Origin: Candidatus Geothrix odensensis
GTDB taxonomy: Bacteria > Acidobacteriota > Holophagae > Holophagales > Holophagaceae
DNA length: 30,277 nt
Direction: 5' to 3'
Assembly (NCBI GenBank): GCA_016714685.1
Contig: JADKCH010000008.1
Location: forward strand, 1 to 30,277
Both the position numbers and the translations under genes were made by a program. Positions 16,956 through 26,925 of this stretch are shown here, piece after piece; position 1 is the stretch's first letter, and each line of letters begins with the position of its first letter. The notes beneath the pieces are model-generated. The model saw only the letters and a program-made list of their open reading frames with translations. It did not search any database and was not told the origin of the DNA.

Positions 16956-19076
16956 TTAAGCCGCGAGGTGCAGCGCGACGAGCAGCCAGTCGATGAGCTT
17001 GATGCCGATGAAGGGCACCACCAGGCCGCCGGCGCCGTAGATGAGGAGGTTCCGCTGCAGCAGCTGGGCGGCACCCACGGGGCGGTACTTCACGCCGCGC
17101 AGGGCCAGGGGGATGAGCACGACGATGATCAGCGCATTGAAGATCACCGCCGAGAGGATGGCGCTCTCGGGGCTGTGCAGGCCCATGATGTTGAGCGCGC
17201 CCAGGGCCGGGTAGGTGGCCACGAAGGCCGCGGGCAGGATGGCGAAGTATTTGGCCACGTCGTTGGCGATGCTGAAGGTGGTGAGCGAGCCGCGGGTCAT
17301 CAGCATCTGCTTGCCGATCTCCACGATCTCGATGAGCTTGGTGGGGTTGGAGTCCAGGTCCACCATGTTGCCGGCCTCCTTGGCGGCCTGGGTGCCGGTG
17401 TTCATGGCCACGGCCACATCGGCCTGGGCCAGGGCGGGGGCGTCGTTGGTGCCATCCCCGGTCATGGCCACGAGACGGCCCCCGGCCTGGTATTCGCGGA
17501 TGAGCTTGAGCTTCGCCTCGGGCGTGGCCTGGGCCAGGAAGTCGTCCACGCCCGCTTCAGCGGCGATGGCGGCGGCGGTCAGCGGTTGTCACCGGTAATC
17601 ATCACCGTCTTGATGCCCATCTTTCGCAATTCGGCGAAGCGCTCTTTGATGCCGCCCTTGACGATGTCTTTCAACTGGATGGCGCCCAAGGCATGCGCCC
17701 CTTCGGCCACCACCAACGGCGTGCCTCCCGCCATGGCGATCTGATCCACGGTGCGGCGCAGGTCGTCTGGGAACTTGCCGCCCTGGGACTGGACGTAGTC
17801 CTCGATGGCGGAAGCCGCGCCCTTGCGGATCTGACGGTCGCCCAGGTTCACGCCACTCATGCGGGTCTGGGCGGTGAAGGGCACGAAGTGGGCATCGAGG
17901 GCGTGCAGGTCCCGTTCGCGCAGTCCGTGGTTCTCTTTGGCCAGCACCACGATGCTGCGGCCTTCGGGCGTCTCATCCGAGAGCGAGGCCAGCTGGGCCG
18001 CGTCGGCAAGCACCTTGATGTCCACGCCTTCGCCGGGGATGAAGGCCACGGCCTGGCGATTGCCCAGGGTGATGGTGCCGGTCTTGTCCAGCAGCAGCAC
18101 GTCCACGTCCCCGGCGGCTTCCACGGCGCGGCCCGAGGTGGCGATGACGTTGGCCTGGATCATGCGGTCCATGCCGGCGATGCCGATGGCCGACAGCAGC
18201 CCGCCGATGGTGGTGGGAATCAGGCAGACCAGCAGGCGACCAGGACGGTCAGGCTCACGGGCTGCCCTGGCCCGCGGCCCTGGTCGCGAAGAGGGAGAAG
18301 GGCAGCAGCGTGGCCGCGGCCAGCAAGGAAGACGATGGTGAGGCCCGCCAGGAGGATGTCCAGGGCGATCTCGTTGGGCGTCTTCTGGCGCTTGGCGCCT
18401 TCCACCATGGCGATCATGCGGTCGAGGAAGCTCTCGCCGGGGTTGGCCGAGATGCGGATCACCAGCCAGTCGGAGAGCACCAGGGTGCCGCCGGTGACGG
18501 CGGAGCGGTCACCGCCGCTCTCGCGGATGACGGGGGCGCTCTCTCCGGTGATGGCGCTTTCGTTCACGGACGCCACGCCCTCGACCACCTCACCGTCGCC
18601 GGGGATGGTTTCCCCGGCTTCCACCAGCACCAGATCGTTGATGCGCAGGTCAGGCGCGTCGACCACCCTGTGGCCGCCCAGGCGGTCCGTGCCGGCCAGC
18701 CGCTTGGCTTTCACGTCCCGCTTGGATTTGCGCAGGAGTCGGCCTGAGCCTTGCCCCGGCCCTCCGCCATGGCTTCGGCGAAGTTGGCGAACAACAGCGT
18801 GAACCAGAGCCAGAGGGCGATGGCCAGGATGAAGCCGGGGCGCCCTCCGCCGTGGCCCGAGAGCGCCTGCACCCACAGGCCGGTGGTGAAGGCGCTGCAG
18901 ATCCAGACGGTGAACATGACGGGATTCCGCAGCTGGTGCAGAGGGTTCAGCTTCCGGAAAGAGTCGCTCACCGCGCGGCGCACGATGTCGGGTTCGAAGA
19001 GGGGGCGGGCTTGACGAGAGATCCCGGATCGCCCCTGTGCGAGTTGGGGAAGGTCCTGCCGGGAATGGAAAACCAT
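16956..19076 (-). CDS. kdpB: KdpB, P-type ATPase catalytic subunit, frameshifted
   Basis: ATP-hydrolysing subunit of the KdpFABC pump. ATG 19076 (MVFHSRQDL) is preceded by GTGAGG; a GTG at 19088 is possible. Family elements in order: LNPLHQLRNPVMFTVW (first membrane region), the actuator motif SAITGESAPV, SPVSLTVLVAC, the phosphorylation loop LLLDKTGTITLGNRQ, KGAASAIEDYV (nucleotide domain), GIKTVMITGDN, AMTGDGTNDAPALAQADVAVAMN, and the C-terminal helices to LLVALHLAA. Breaks fall near 18740, 18330, 18230 and 17580. At 17580 the family sequence GDNPLTAAAIA requires AACCCGCTG, but the window reads AACCGCTG: one C lost from a C run. The corrected length of about 695 residues is normal. Confidence 0.9.
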
Positions 19077-19106
19077 GGATGGCCTCACGAGAAGAGAGCG
19101 CTTTGA

Positions 19107-19259
19107 TTAGCGGGTAAGAGCGATTCCGACGAGGAGATACAACAGGGGCACCACCATGACCAGCACGAGCCGGAACCAGGGCTCGGCCTGTCCGCGCGCG
19201 GGAAGGGGCCCTTGGCCATCGAGGTTGGAATGGGGTGTGAAGGCCGTGGGCATGGTCAT
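19107..19259 (-). CDS. 50-residue single-span membrane protein between kdpA and kdpB
   Basis: The frame starts 3 bases after the kdpA stop (ATG 19259 or 19253) and ends at TAA 19107-19109, 30 bases before kdpB. It begins MTMPTAFTPHSN, has a Gly/Pro-rich polar segment to about residue 26, then EPWFRLVLVMVVPLLYLL to the end (GIALTR), one strong membrane helix. It is not KdpF, which is present separately upstream of kdpA. I do not recognise a family. The position and intact frame in an otherwise indel-rich operon suggest a real gene, perhaps a pump accessory subunit. This is inference. Confidence 0.6.
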   Translation of the reverse strand: MTMPTAFTPHSNLDGQGPLPARGQAEPWFRLVLVMVVPLLYLLVGIALTR

Positions 19260-19262
19260 CAC

Positions 19263-20956
<1,694 letters not shown>

Positions 20957-20960
<4 letters not shown>

Positions 20961-21049
20961 TGAAACTTCTCCGGCTTCAGCAGGGCGAAGGCGAGGTAGC
21001 CCAGCAGGCCCAGGGCCAGCAGGGCGGCGACGACGAGGGAGGCGGTCAT
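20957..21049 (-). CDS. kdpF: KdpF, small potassium-ATPase subunit
   Basis: A 30-residue single-helix peptide that binds lipid-like at the KdpA surface and stabilises the complex. The frame reads MTASLVVAALLALGLLGYLAF and ends LLKPEKFQ, with the family's terminal [LR]-P-E-[KR]-F motif. ATG 21049 follows GGAG at 7 bases. The start overlaps the preceding ORF stop, and its TGA overlaps kdpA ATG. Confidence 0.9.
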
Positions 21050-21228
21050 TCGAAGGCTCCTGAGGTGGTGGTGAACTGGGCGATGAACCAGAAGACGAGG
21101 GGCAGGGACATGAGCACCAGCAGCCACCGGGCGGTGGTCCGGGCGGTCCGTCCCTCGGAGCGGTGATTCCGGACGGTCCTCACGCCCAGCCAGGCCACCA
21201 GCGTGGCGAGGGGGAAGAACCATGGCAT
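21046..21228 (-). CDS. small two-helix membrane protein, first gene of the kdp operon
   Basis: A 60-residue frame beginning MPWFFPLATLVAWLGV and ending FTTTSGAFE, whose TGA overlaps the kdpF ATG (ATGA). Two hydrophobic helices (residues 3-18 and about 37-53) are joined by a basic, Arg/Thr-rich loop, so both ends probably face the periplasm. ATG 21228 has no good ribosome site; a TTG at 21240 in frame with AGGAG five bases ahead is a strong alternative start. I do not know this family. Tight coupling to kdpF argues for co-translation with the pump. Confidence 0.55.
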   Translation of the reverse strand: MPWFFPLATLVAWLGVRTVRNHRSEGRTARTTARWLLVLMSLPLVFWFIAQFTTTSGAFE

Positions 21229-21334
21229 GACGAGGTGCAAAGCGGCTCCTGCTGCGGCCGGGTCCGGTGGCGTCGAGGAGAGGCGGCGTGCTTCCCCTGC
21301 CGATGACCAGGCACCCGGAAGCATGGCCGCGGAG

Positions 21335-21373
21335 GGCGTTAAGGCGGCGTTAGGAGTCTGGGCGGTCCCGTTA
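21335..21373 (-). promoter_or_regulatory. candidate KdpE-binding direct repeats upstream of the kdp operon
   Basis: GGCGTTA occurs at 21335-21341 and 21346-21352, exactly 11 bp apart, and CGTTA recurs at 21369-21373, 21 bp further. Direct half-sites at 10-11 bp spacing are typical for OmpR-type regulators such as KdpE. They lie about 110-145 bp ahead of the first kdp-operon ORF. No clear -10/-35 pair is seen beside them. The remaining 21229-21467 shows only a TTCCCGGGAA palindrome (21411-21420). Confidence 0.4.
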
Positions 21374-21467
21374 GGTTTTTGTTGGAGGCCGCCTGCGACG
21401 TCTTGCCGCATTCCCGGGAAGGTCCCGACCGCCTAGGTTTGGATTCAGCCAGGCAGAGGGGGGTGGA

Positions 21468-21872
21468 ATGGGGTTCCAGGGAGGTGCGGGGCAGAGTGGG
21501 ATGCTTCCCGGATCCGCTGCCGGGAATTCGACGCCGTGGGCGATGGCCCATGGCCTCGCCCAGGAGGCCGCCACCTGGACCACCTGCCCCTGTGACGCGC
21601 AGCGGGACCGGCGGTTCCTGGCCACCTTCGCCTTCGACCTGGTGCAGCTGTTCCGCGCCGAGGAGGCCCGGCTGAGCCTGGTCCGGTCACCCCTGCTGGG
21701 GGAGCGGCGCCGGGAGAATCGCCGCCTCGCCCAGGCGCTCCGCGAGCTCATGAGGCAGGCGGACCAGGGCCTGGATGTGAGCGGCGGCATCCAGGCCTTC
21801 CTCCGCGCCTGGCACTGTCACCAGGAGCTGAGCCCCCTCCGTGGCGTGGCCGCCGGGATGATGGGGCACTGA
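21468..21872 (+). CDS. hemerythrin-like helical protein lacking most metal ligands
   Basis: A 134-residue soluble protein. ATG 21468 has GAGGGGGG just ahead; MAHGLAQEA at 21543 is an alternative. From about residue 45 the pattern FLATFAFDLVQLFRAEEARL, LLGERRRENRRLAQALREL and FLRAWHCHQELS follows the spacing of bacterial hemerythrins (F-x-x-E-E-x-x-[LM], H-x-x-x-H, L-x-x-W-x-x-x-H). The EE pair, the tryptophan and one histidine are kept; the HxxxH pair appears as R/E/N, and the first histidine (family H-x-x-[D/N]) is also not evident. If this kinship is right, it has lost di-iron/oxygen binding. It ends 6 bases before the di-heme peroxidase and probably shares its message. Confidence 0.5.
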   Translation: MGFQGGAGQSGMLPGSAAGNSTPWAMAHGLAQEAATWTTCPCDAQRDRRFLATFAFDLVQLFRAEEARLSLVRSPLLGERRRENRRLAQALRELMRQADQGLDVSGGIQAFLRAWHCHQELSPLRGVAAGMMGH

Positions 21873-21878
21873 GGTTTG

Positions 21879-22913
21879 GTGCACCGGTCCTTCTGCCTCG
21901 CCCCTGGATCCGCCTGGGGACGAAACCCTGGCCCCTGGTCCAGGTTCGCGGGGCTGTGCCTCGTGGTGGTGGGCTGGCTCGGGGCAACTGGCCCACGCGA
22001 GTCCGCTGCTCCGGCCCGGGGCCCCCGCCGGTCCCCTGACCAGGGCGCCATGATCCGACTGGGGGCACAGCTCTTCTTCGATCCCCGTCTCTCGCTCGAC
22101 GGCACCCGCAGCTGCGCCAGCTGCCACGATCCGGCGAAGGCCTGGGCGAACCACGACCGCACGGACACGGGCGTCCTGGGCCGGGTCGGCGGCCGGAATT
22201 CGGGAACGGTGCTGGATGCCGCCCGCATGGAGCACCAGTTCTGGGATGGCCGGGCGGCTTCCCTCGAGGACCAGGCCTGGGGCCCCATTTTGAATCCACT
22301 GGAAATGGGGGAGACCGTCCCCGGTGTCCTGGCCAAGCTGGAGGCCATCCCGGGCTACCGCACCCAATTTCGCACTGTGTTCCGGGGCGGTGTCACGCAG
22401 GCCCGCGTGGCCAGGGCCCTGGCAGCCTTCGAGCGCACGGTGGTGTCGGGCCCCTCGCCCTACGACCGCTTCCGGCGGGGCGAGCGGGGGGCCATGTCCG
22501 AAGCCGCCCGGCGCGGTCTGGAACTCTTCGATGGAAAGGCGCGCTGCTTCCGGTGCCACAACGGACCCGAGCTGTCCAACCAGGGCTTCGCCAACCTGGG
22601 GGTGGGCCTGACGGATCCGAGGCCGGACCTGGGCCGCGAGGTGGTCACGGGGGACCCCGAGGACCGGGGCCGGTTCAAGACGCCGGGTCTGCGCAACGTG
22701 GCCCTGACCTGGCCCTATTTCCACGATGGCTCGGCTCCCACTCTGGAGGCGGTGATCGACCTGTACGACCAGGGCGGAGTACCCAATCCGAACCTGGACC
22801 CGAGGCTCCGCCCCCTGGGGCTGACGCCGGAGGAGAAGCGCGAGCTCCGGGCATTCCTGGAGGCCCTGACGGGAACGCCGCACGAGGCCCGGAAACCGGA
22901 CCTGCCCAGATAG
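21879..22913 (+). CDS. di-heme cytochrome c peroxidase (CcpA/MauG family)
   Basis: Periplasmic enzyme that reduces hydrogen peroxide with electrons from small c-type cytochromes or copper proteins. Start GTG 21879 has GAGG ahead; TTG 21876 would be too close. An N-terminal signal (RFAGLCLVVVGWLGATG) is present. Two heme c sites are seen: CASCH (residues 79-83, N-terminal peroxidatic heme) and CFRCH (223-227, electron-transfer heme). Around them are family blocks IRLGAQLFFDPRLSLDGT, RNSGTVLDAARMEHQFWDGRA, NPLEMGE, FKTPGLRNVALTWPYFHDGS and LEAVIDLYDQGG. It is intact, 344 residues, normal length. It precedes the copper receptor by 76 bp. Confidence 0.92.
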   Translation: MHRSFCLAPGSAWGRNPGPWSRFAGLCLVVVGWLGATGPRESAAPARGPRRSPDQGAMIRLGAQLFFDPRLSLDGTRSCASCHDPAKAWANHDRTDTGVLGRVGGRNSGTVLDAARMEHQFWDGRAASLEDQAWGPILNPLEMGETVPGVLAKLEAIPGYRTQFRTVFRGGVTQARVARALAAFERTVVSGPSPYDRFRRGERGAMSEAARRGLELFDGKARCFRCHNGPELSNQGFANLGVGLTDPRPDLGREVVTGDPEDRGRFKTPGLRNVALTWPYFHDGSAPTLEAVIDLYDQGGVPNPNLDPRLRPLGLTPEEKRELRAFLEALTGTPHEARKPDLPR

Positions 22914-22960
22914 GGGTCTGCGACATCTTGACGCAGGCTGGGAGCGCTCAGGAGTCGCTA

Positions 22961-22975
22961 GGGTCAATTGATCCC
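22961..22975. promoter_or_regulatory. palindrome ahead of the copper receptor gene
   Basis: GGGTCAATTGATCCC contains the perfect palindrome TCAATTGA within GGG and CCC flanks. It lies 14 bases before ATG 22990, between a possible -35 TTGACG (22928-22933) and the GGAG ribosome site. It is a plausible operator for a metal- or redox-responsive regulator; which one is unknown. Confidence 0.4.
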
Positions 22976-22989
22976 CTGGAGAACATTCC

Positions 22990-25080
22990 ATGACCCTGCC
23001 CCGCCTCTGCATCCGCCTCTCCCTCGTCTGCGCCCTGCCTCTCTGCGGGGCTGACACAGAGGACAAGGGCAAGCCCAAAAAGCCCGCCCCCAAGCCCGAG
23101 CCCTCTGCCGTGGTGGAGGTCACCGCCCCCCTGCCCACGGAGCCCCTGGTCACCGTGATGGATCCCAAGGCGCCCCGCCAGCCGCTGCCCGCGCAGGATG
23201 GCGCCGAGTACCTGAAGGGCATTCCCGGCTTCGCGGTGATCCGCAAGGGCGGCACCGACGGTGATCCGGTGCTGCGCGGCATGGCCGGATCGCGGCTGAA
23301 CATCCTGCTGGACGGCGAACAGCTGCTGGGCGGCTGCGGAATGCGGATGGATCCACCCACGGCCTATGTCTTTCCCGAGTCCTACGACCGCATCACCGTG
23401 GTGAAGGGGCCCCAGACGGTGCTCTACGGCCCCGGAAACTCGGCGGGGCTGGTGCGCTTCGAACGCGCCAACGAGCGCTTCCAGCAGCCCGGCTTCCGGG
23501 GAGTCGCCAGCCTCATGGGCGGCAGCTTCGGTCGCAACGATGCCGTGCTGGACGCCACGGGCGGAACCTCGGCGTTCTACGTGCGGGGCATCGGCACCCG
23601 GTCCCACTCCAACGACTACGAGGACGGCAAGGGCACCAGCATCCATGCGCGGTACACCCGCTGGAGCGCCAATGCGGCCTTCGGCTGGACCCCGAGCGAT
23701 GACACCCGGCTGGAGCTCTCGGGCACCCGCAGCAATGGCGAGGCCGCCTACGCCGACCGCACCATGGATGGCGCCAAGTTCCTGCGCGAGAACCTGGGCT
23801 TCCGCGGCGAGTGGCGCCGGCTGACCGACCGCATCGAGAAGGTGGAGTTCCAGGTCTACCGCAACTACGTGGACCACGTGATGGACAACTACACCCTGCG
23901 CACCTTCACGCCCACGATGATGATGCCGGGGCCCATGGTGAACGGTCCCGACCGCCTGACCCGGGGTGGCCGCCTCGCCCTGGGCCTGCGGCTGGCCGAG
24001 GCCACGAGGCTGACCCTGGGCCTGGATACCCAGGCCAACGACCACACCATCCGCAAGACGGCCAACGCGTGGACCATGCCCGTGGAGAACATGGCCCGGA
24101 ACGACGATGGCCGGTTCAAGAACTCGGCCCTCTTCGCGGAGCTCGAGCATCCCTTCACGGGGAAGGATCGGCTGGTGGCCGGCCTGCGGGCGGATCGCTG
24201 GCACGCCGAGGATCCGCGCGCCGTGGTCGCCATCAGCATGATGGCCAACGTGGCGAACCCGACCTTCAACCACGAGCGCAATGAGACCCTCAGCAGCGGC
24301 TTCCTGCGCTATGAGCGGGAGGTCTCCGCCGGCTCCACCGTCTATGCAGGCGTGGGCCATGCCGAACGCTTTCCCGATTACTGGGAGGCCATCAGCAAGG
24401 AGAGCCTCAGCACCGCCAGCGCCTTCGACACCCGGGCCGAAAAAACCACCCAGCTGGACCTGGGCTGGATGAAGCAGACCGGATCGGTGCTGGCCTCGGT
24501 GTCCTTCTTCTACGGCCAGGTGAAGGATTTCATCCTCATCCAGTCGAACGTGGTGAAGCCATTGATGTCTGGAACCCGGGTGGCGACAGTGTCACGCAAC
24601 GTCGACGCCACCACCTGGGGTGGGGAAGTGGGCGTGGGCACCAAGGTCGCCGGCTTCCTCAAGGTGGATGCCACTCTCGCCTACACGCGCGGTGAAAACG
24701 ACACGGACGGCAAGCCCCTCGCCCAGATCCCGCCCCTGGAAGCGCGACTGGGGCTGGGCTACGAGGCCGAGGCCTGGTCCACCGGGCTGCTGGTGCGCGG
24801 CGTGGAGCGGCAGGATCGCTACGCCGTGAACCAGGGCAACATCGTGGGCCAGGATATCGGTGCCACCGCCGGCTTCGCCATCGTCTCCTTCAACGCCGGT
24901 TGGAAGCCCGCCAAAGGCTGGCTGGTCACGGGCGGCGTGGACAACCTGTTCAACCGCGCCTACGCGGAGCACATCAGCCGGAGCACCAGCATGATCCCGG
25001 GCTATCTGGTGCAGTCGGTCCGCGTCAACGAGCCCGGGCGCACCCTCTGGCTGAAGGCCTCCCTGACCTTCGGCCGCTAG
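22990..25080 (+). CDS. TonB-dependent copper receptor (OprC/NosA family)
   Basis: A 696-residue outer-membrane beta-barrel that imports copper using the TonB-ExbBD system. Signal peptide about 1-20. A Lys/Pro-rich linker is followed by the plug (AEYLKGIPGFAVIRKGGTDGDPVLRG, SRLNILLDGEQLLGG). The OprC copper motif C-x-x-x-M appears as CGMRM with Cys116 and Met120, followed by DPPTAYVFPESYD and VVKGPQTVLYGPGNSAG, typical for this subfamily. A methionine-rich loop (TMMMPGPM, about 305-315) may also touch metal. The barrel ends in a strand with terminal LKASLTFGR, lacking the usual terminal aromatic. ATG 22990 is 9 bases after GGAG. It is intact. Copper specificity is inferred from the motif. Confidence 0.9.
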   Translation: MTLPRLCIRLSLVCALPLCGADTEDKGKPKKPAPKPEPSAVVEVTAPLPTEPLVTVMDPKAPRQPLPAQDGAEYLKGIPGFAVIRKGGTDGDPVLRGMAGSRLNILLDGEQLLGGCGMRMDPPTAYVFPESYDRITVVKGPQTVLYGPGNSAGLVRFERANERFQQPGFRGVASLMGGSFGRNDAVLDATGGTSAFYVRGIGTRSHSNDYEDGKGTSIHARYTRWSANAAFGWTPSDDTRLELSGTRSNGEAAYADRTMDGAKFLRENLGFRGEWRRLTDRIEKVEFQVYRNYVDHVMDNYTLRTFTPTMMMPGPMVNGPDRLTRGGRLALGLRLAEATRLTLGLDTQANDHTIRKTANAWTMPVENMARNDDGRFKNSALFAELEHPFTGKDRLVAGLRADRWHAEDPRAVVAISMMANVANPTFNHERNETLSSGFLRYEREVSAGSTVYAGVGHAERFPDYWEAISKESLSTASAFDTRAEKTTQLDLGWMKQTGSVLASVSFFYGQVKDFILIQSNVVKPLMSGTRVATVSRNVDATTWGGEVGVGTKVAGFLKVDATLAYTRGENDTDGKPLAQIPPLEARLGLGYEAEAWSTGLLVRGVERQDRYAVNQGNIVGQDIGATAGFAIVSFNAGWKPAKGWLVTGGVDNLFNRAYAEHISRSTSMIPGYLVQSVRVNEPGRTLWLKASLTFGR

Positions 25081-25117
25081 CCGCCCCGTGGGAGATCCCG
25101 TGGATAATGGCTCCACC

Positions 25118-26389
25118 ATGTCCCATCCCCGCTTCGGCATCTCCCTCACGTGGCTGCTCCGCCTGCGCTGGATCACCGCGGCCGCGCAGACCGCGGCGAT
25201 CCTCGTGGCGAAGCGCCTGCTCCCCGAGGAGCTGAACATCCTCCCCCTGCTGGGCCTGGTGGCCTTCGGGGCCCTCAGCAATGCCGGTCTCTGGTGGCGC
25301 CTGCGCCAGCCGGAGCCCGTGCGGCCCGCGCTGCCCGGCCTGGTGCTGGGCCTGGACAGCCTCCTGCTCACGGGCCTGCTCTATGGCAGCGGCGGCGCGG
25401 CCAATCCCTTCACGGCCATCTACCTGGTGCACGTCACCCTGGCGGCCGTGGTGATGCGAGGCCTCTGGGCCTGGGCCCTGGGCCTGCTCTCGATTTCCGG
25501 CTTCGGCCTGCTCTTCTTCTACAACGTGCACGTGCACTCCCTGGCCCACATGGATCACGGCTCTGGCAGCGGCGTCTCCCTCCACCTCGTCGGCATGTGG
25601 GTGGCCTTCGCCATCACGGCGGGGCTCATCGCCGCCTTCGTGGGCCTGGTGACGGAAGCCCTCCGCCAGCGGGACGAGGAACTGGCCGCGCTGCGCGATC
25701 TCACGGCCCGGCAGTCCCGGCTGGCGGCCCTCACCACCCTCGCCGCGGGGGTGGCCCACGAGCTGGGCACGCCCCTCGGCACCATCGCCGTGGCGGCCAA
25801 GGAACTGCAGCGCACCGCCGAGGCCCTGGGTGGGCAGGGCTCCGACATGGCCCAGGACGCGGCCCTCATCCGCGAGGAAGTGGGCCGCTGTCGCCGCATC
25901 CTCGACCAGATGGCCGAGCCCAGCGGCACCACCCTCGGGGAGGCCTTCCAGACCCTGGCCTGGCCGGAGCTGGAAGCGGAGCTGACCGAGGGGCTCTCGG
26001 CCGTGGACCGTTCCCGCCTGATCTTCCAGTGGCCGGCCACGGCCTGCGGCCCCATGCCGCGCCGCGGCCTGGTGCGGGCCCTGCGGGCGGTGCTGGCCAA
26101 CGCCCTGGAGGCCACGCCCCGGCCCGGTTCCGTGACGATCCTCGCCCGGGAAGCGGAGGGCACCTGGCACCTGGAGGTCGAGGATCGCGGCACGGGCATG
26201 ACGCCCGAGGTGCTGGCCCGGGCGGGCGAGCCCTTCTTCAGCACCAAGCCCACGGGCTCGGGCATGGGGCTGGGCCTCTTCCTGGCCCGCACCTTCGCCG
26301 AGCAGCTGGGCGGCGAGCTGCGCGTGGCCTCGGCGCCTGGGCATGGCACGAAGGTCCAGGTGAGCTGGCCCCAGGTGGCCCATGGCTGA
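25118..26389 (+). CDS. RegB/PrrB/ActS-family redox sensor histidine kinase
   Basis: Global redox sensor of the RegBA type that responds to quinone-pool state and a redox-active cysteine. Start ATG 25118 (MSHPRFGISLTWLLRLRW); GTG 25088 upstream is less like the family. About six membrane helices fill residues 8-180. The ubiquinone-binding heptad GGAANPF (92-98) is exact. H-box VAHELGTPLGTIAVAAKEL has His214. The family's redox cysteine appears as GRCRRIL with Cys258, just after the dimerisation helix. The catalytic domain has LANALEATP, DRGTGM, PFFSTKPTGSGMGLGLFLAR. Length 423. It overlaps regA by 8 bases and follows the copper receptor by 37 bp. No family-specific symbol is assigned because names vary. 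Confidence 0.9.
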   Translation: MSHPRFGISLTWLLRLRWITAAAQTAAILVAKRLLPEELNILPLLGLVAFGALSNAGLWWRLRQPEPVRPALPGLVLGLDSLLLTGLLYGSGGAANPFTAIYLVHVTLAAVVMRGLWAWALGLLSISGFGLLFFYNVHVHSLAHMDHGSGSGVSLHLVGMWVAFAITAGLIAAFVGLVTEALRQRDEELAALRDLTARQSRLAALTTLAAGVAHELGTPLGTIAVAAKELQRTAEALGGQGSDMAQDAALIREEVGRCRRILDQMAEPSGTTLGEAFQTLAWPELEAELTEGLSAVDRSRLIFQWPATACGPMPRRGLVRALRAVLANALEATPRPGSVTILAREAEGTWHLEVEDRGTGMTPEVLARAGEPFFSTKPTGSGMGLGLFLARTFAEQLGGELRVASAPGHGTKVQVSWPQVAHG

Positions 26390-26921
26390 ATCCCGTCCGT
26401 CCCTCCTGCTGGTGGACGACGACGCCACCTACCGCGAGCGGCTGGCCAAGGCCATCACGGCGCGGGGCTACGAGGTGCGCACCGCCGCCGACGCCGAGGC
26501 GGCCGTCCTCCTGGCCGAGGCCGACAGCCCCGAGTTCGCGGTCCTGGACCTGCGCATGCCCGGCGAGTCGGGCCTGGACCTGCTGCGCCGCCTCATGGCC
26601 ATCGACCCCACCACCCGGGTGCTCATGCTCACGGGCTACGGCAGCATCGCCACGGCCATGGAGGCCGTGCGCCTTGGCGCCGTGAACTATCTCACCAAGC
26701 CCGCGGATGTGGATGACATCCTGGCGGCCTTCAACCCGGATGGGAGCAGTCCCGACCCGAATGCCGACCTGGAGACCCCCTCCCTGGCGCGGGTGGAGTG
26801 GGAGCACATCCAGCGCGTGCTGAGCGACTGTGACGGCAATCTCTCCGAGGCCGCCCGCCGCCTCGGCATGCACCGCCGCAGCCTGCAGCGGAAGGCCGGG
26901 CGGAAGCGGCCCGCCAAATAG
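26382..26921 (+). CDS. RegA/PrrA/ActR-family response regulator
   Basis: DNA-binding partner of the RegB-type kinase, a global regulator of respiration and redox genes. The 179-residue protein has receiver acidic residues LLLVDDDATYRERL (12-14), phospho-acceptor Asp56 in AVLDLRMPGESG, GYGSIATAMEAVRLGAVNYLTKPA with conserved Lys106, then a linker (about 112-131) and the family tail TPSLARVEWEHIQRVLSDC, GNLSEAARRLGMHRRSLQRK: a Fis-type HTH almost unchanged across the family. The linker seems longer and more acidic than in alphaproteobacterial RegA. ATG 26382 is inside the regB 3' end (overlap ATGGCTGA), so the two are translationally coupled. Confidence 0.93.
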   Translation: MAESRPSLLLVDDDATYRERLAKAITARGYEVRTAADAEAAVLLAEADSPEFAVLDLRMPGESGLDLLRRLMAIDPTTRVLMLTGYGSIATAMEAVRLGAVNYLTKPADVDDILAAFNPDGSSPDPNADLETPSLARVEWEHIQRVLSDCDGNLSEAARRLGMHRRSLQRKAGRKRPAK

Positions 26922-26925
26922 GACC

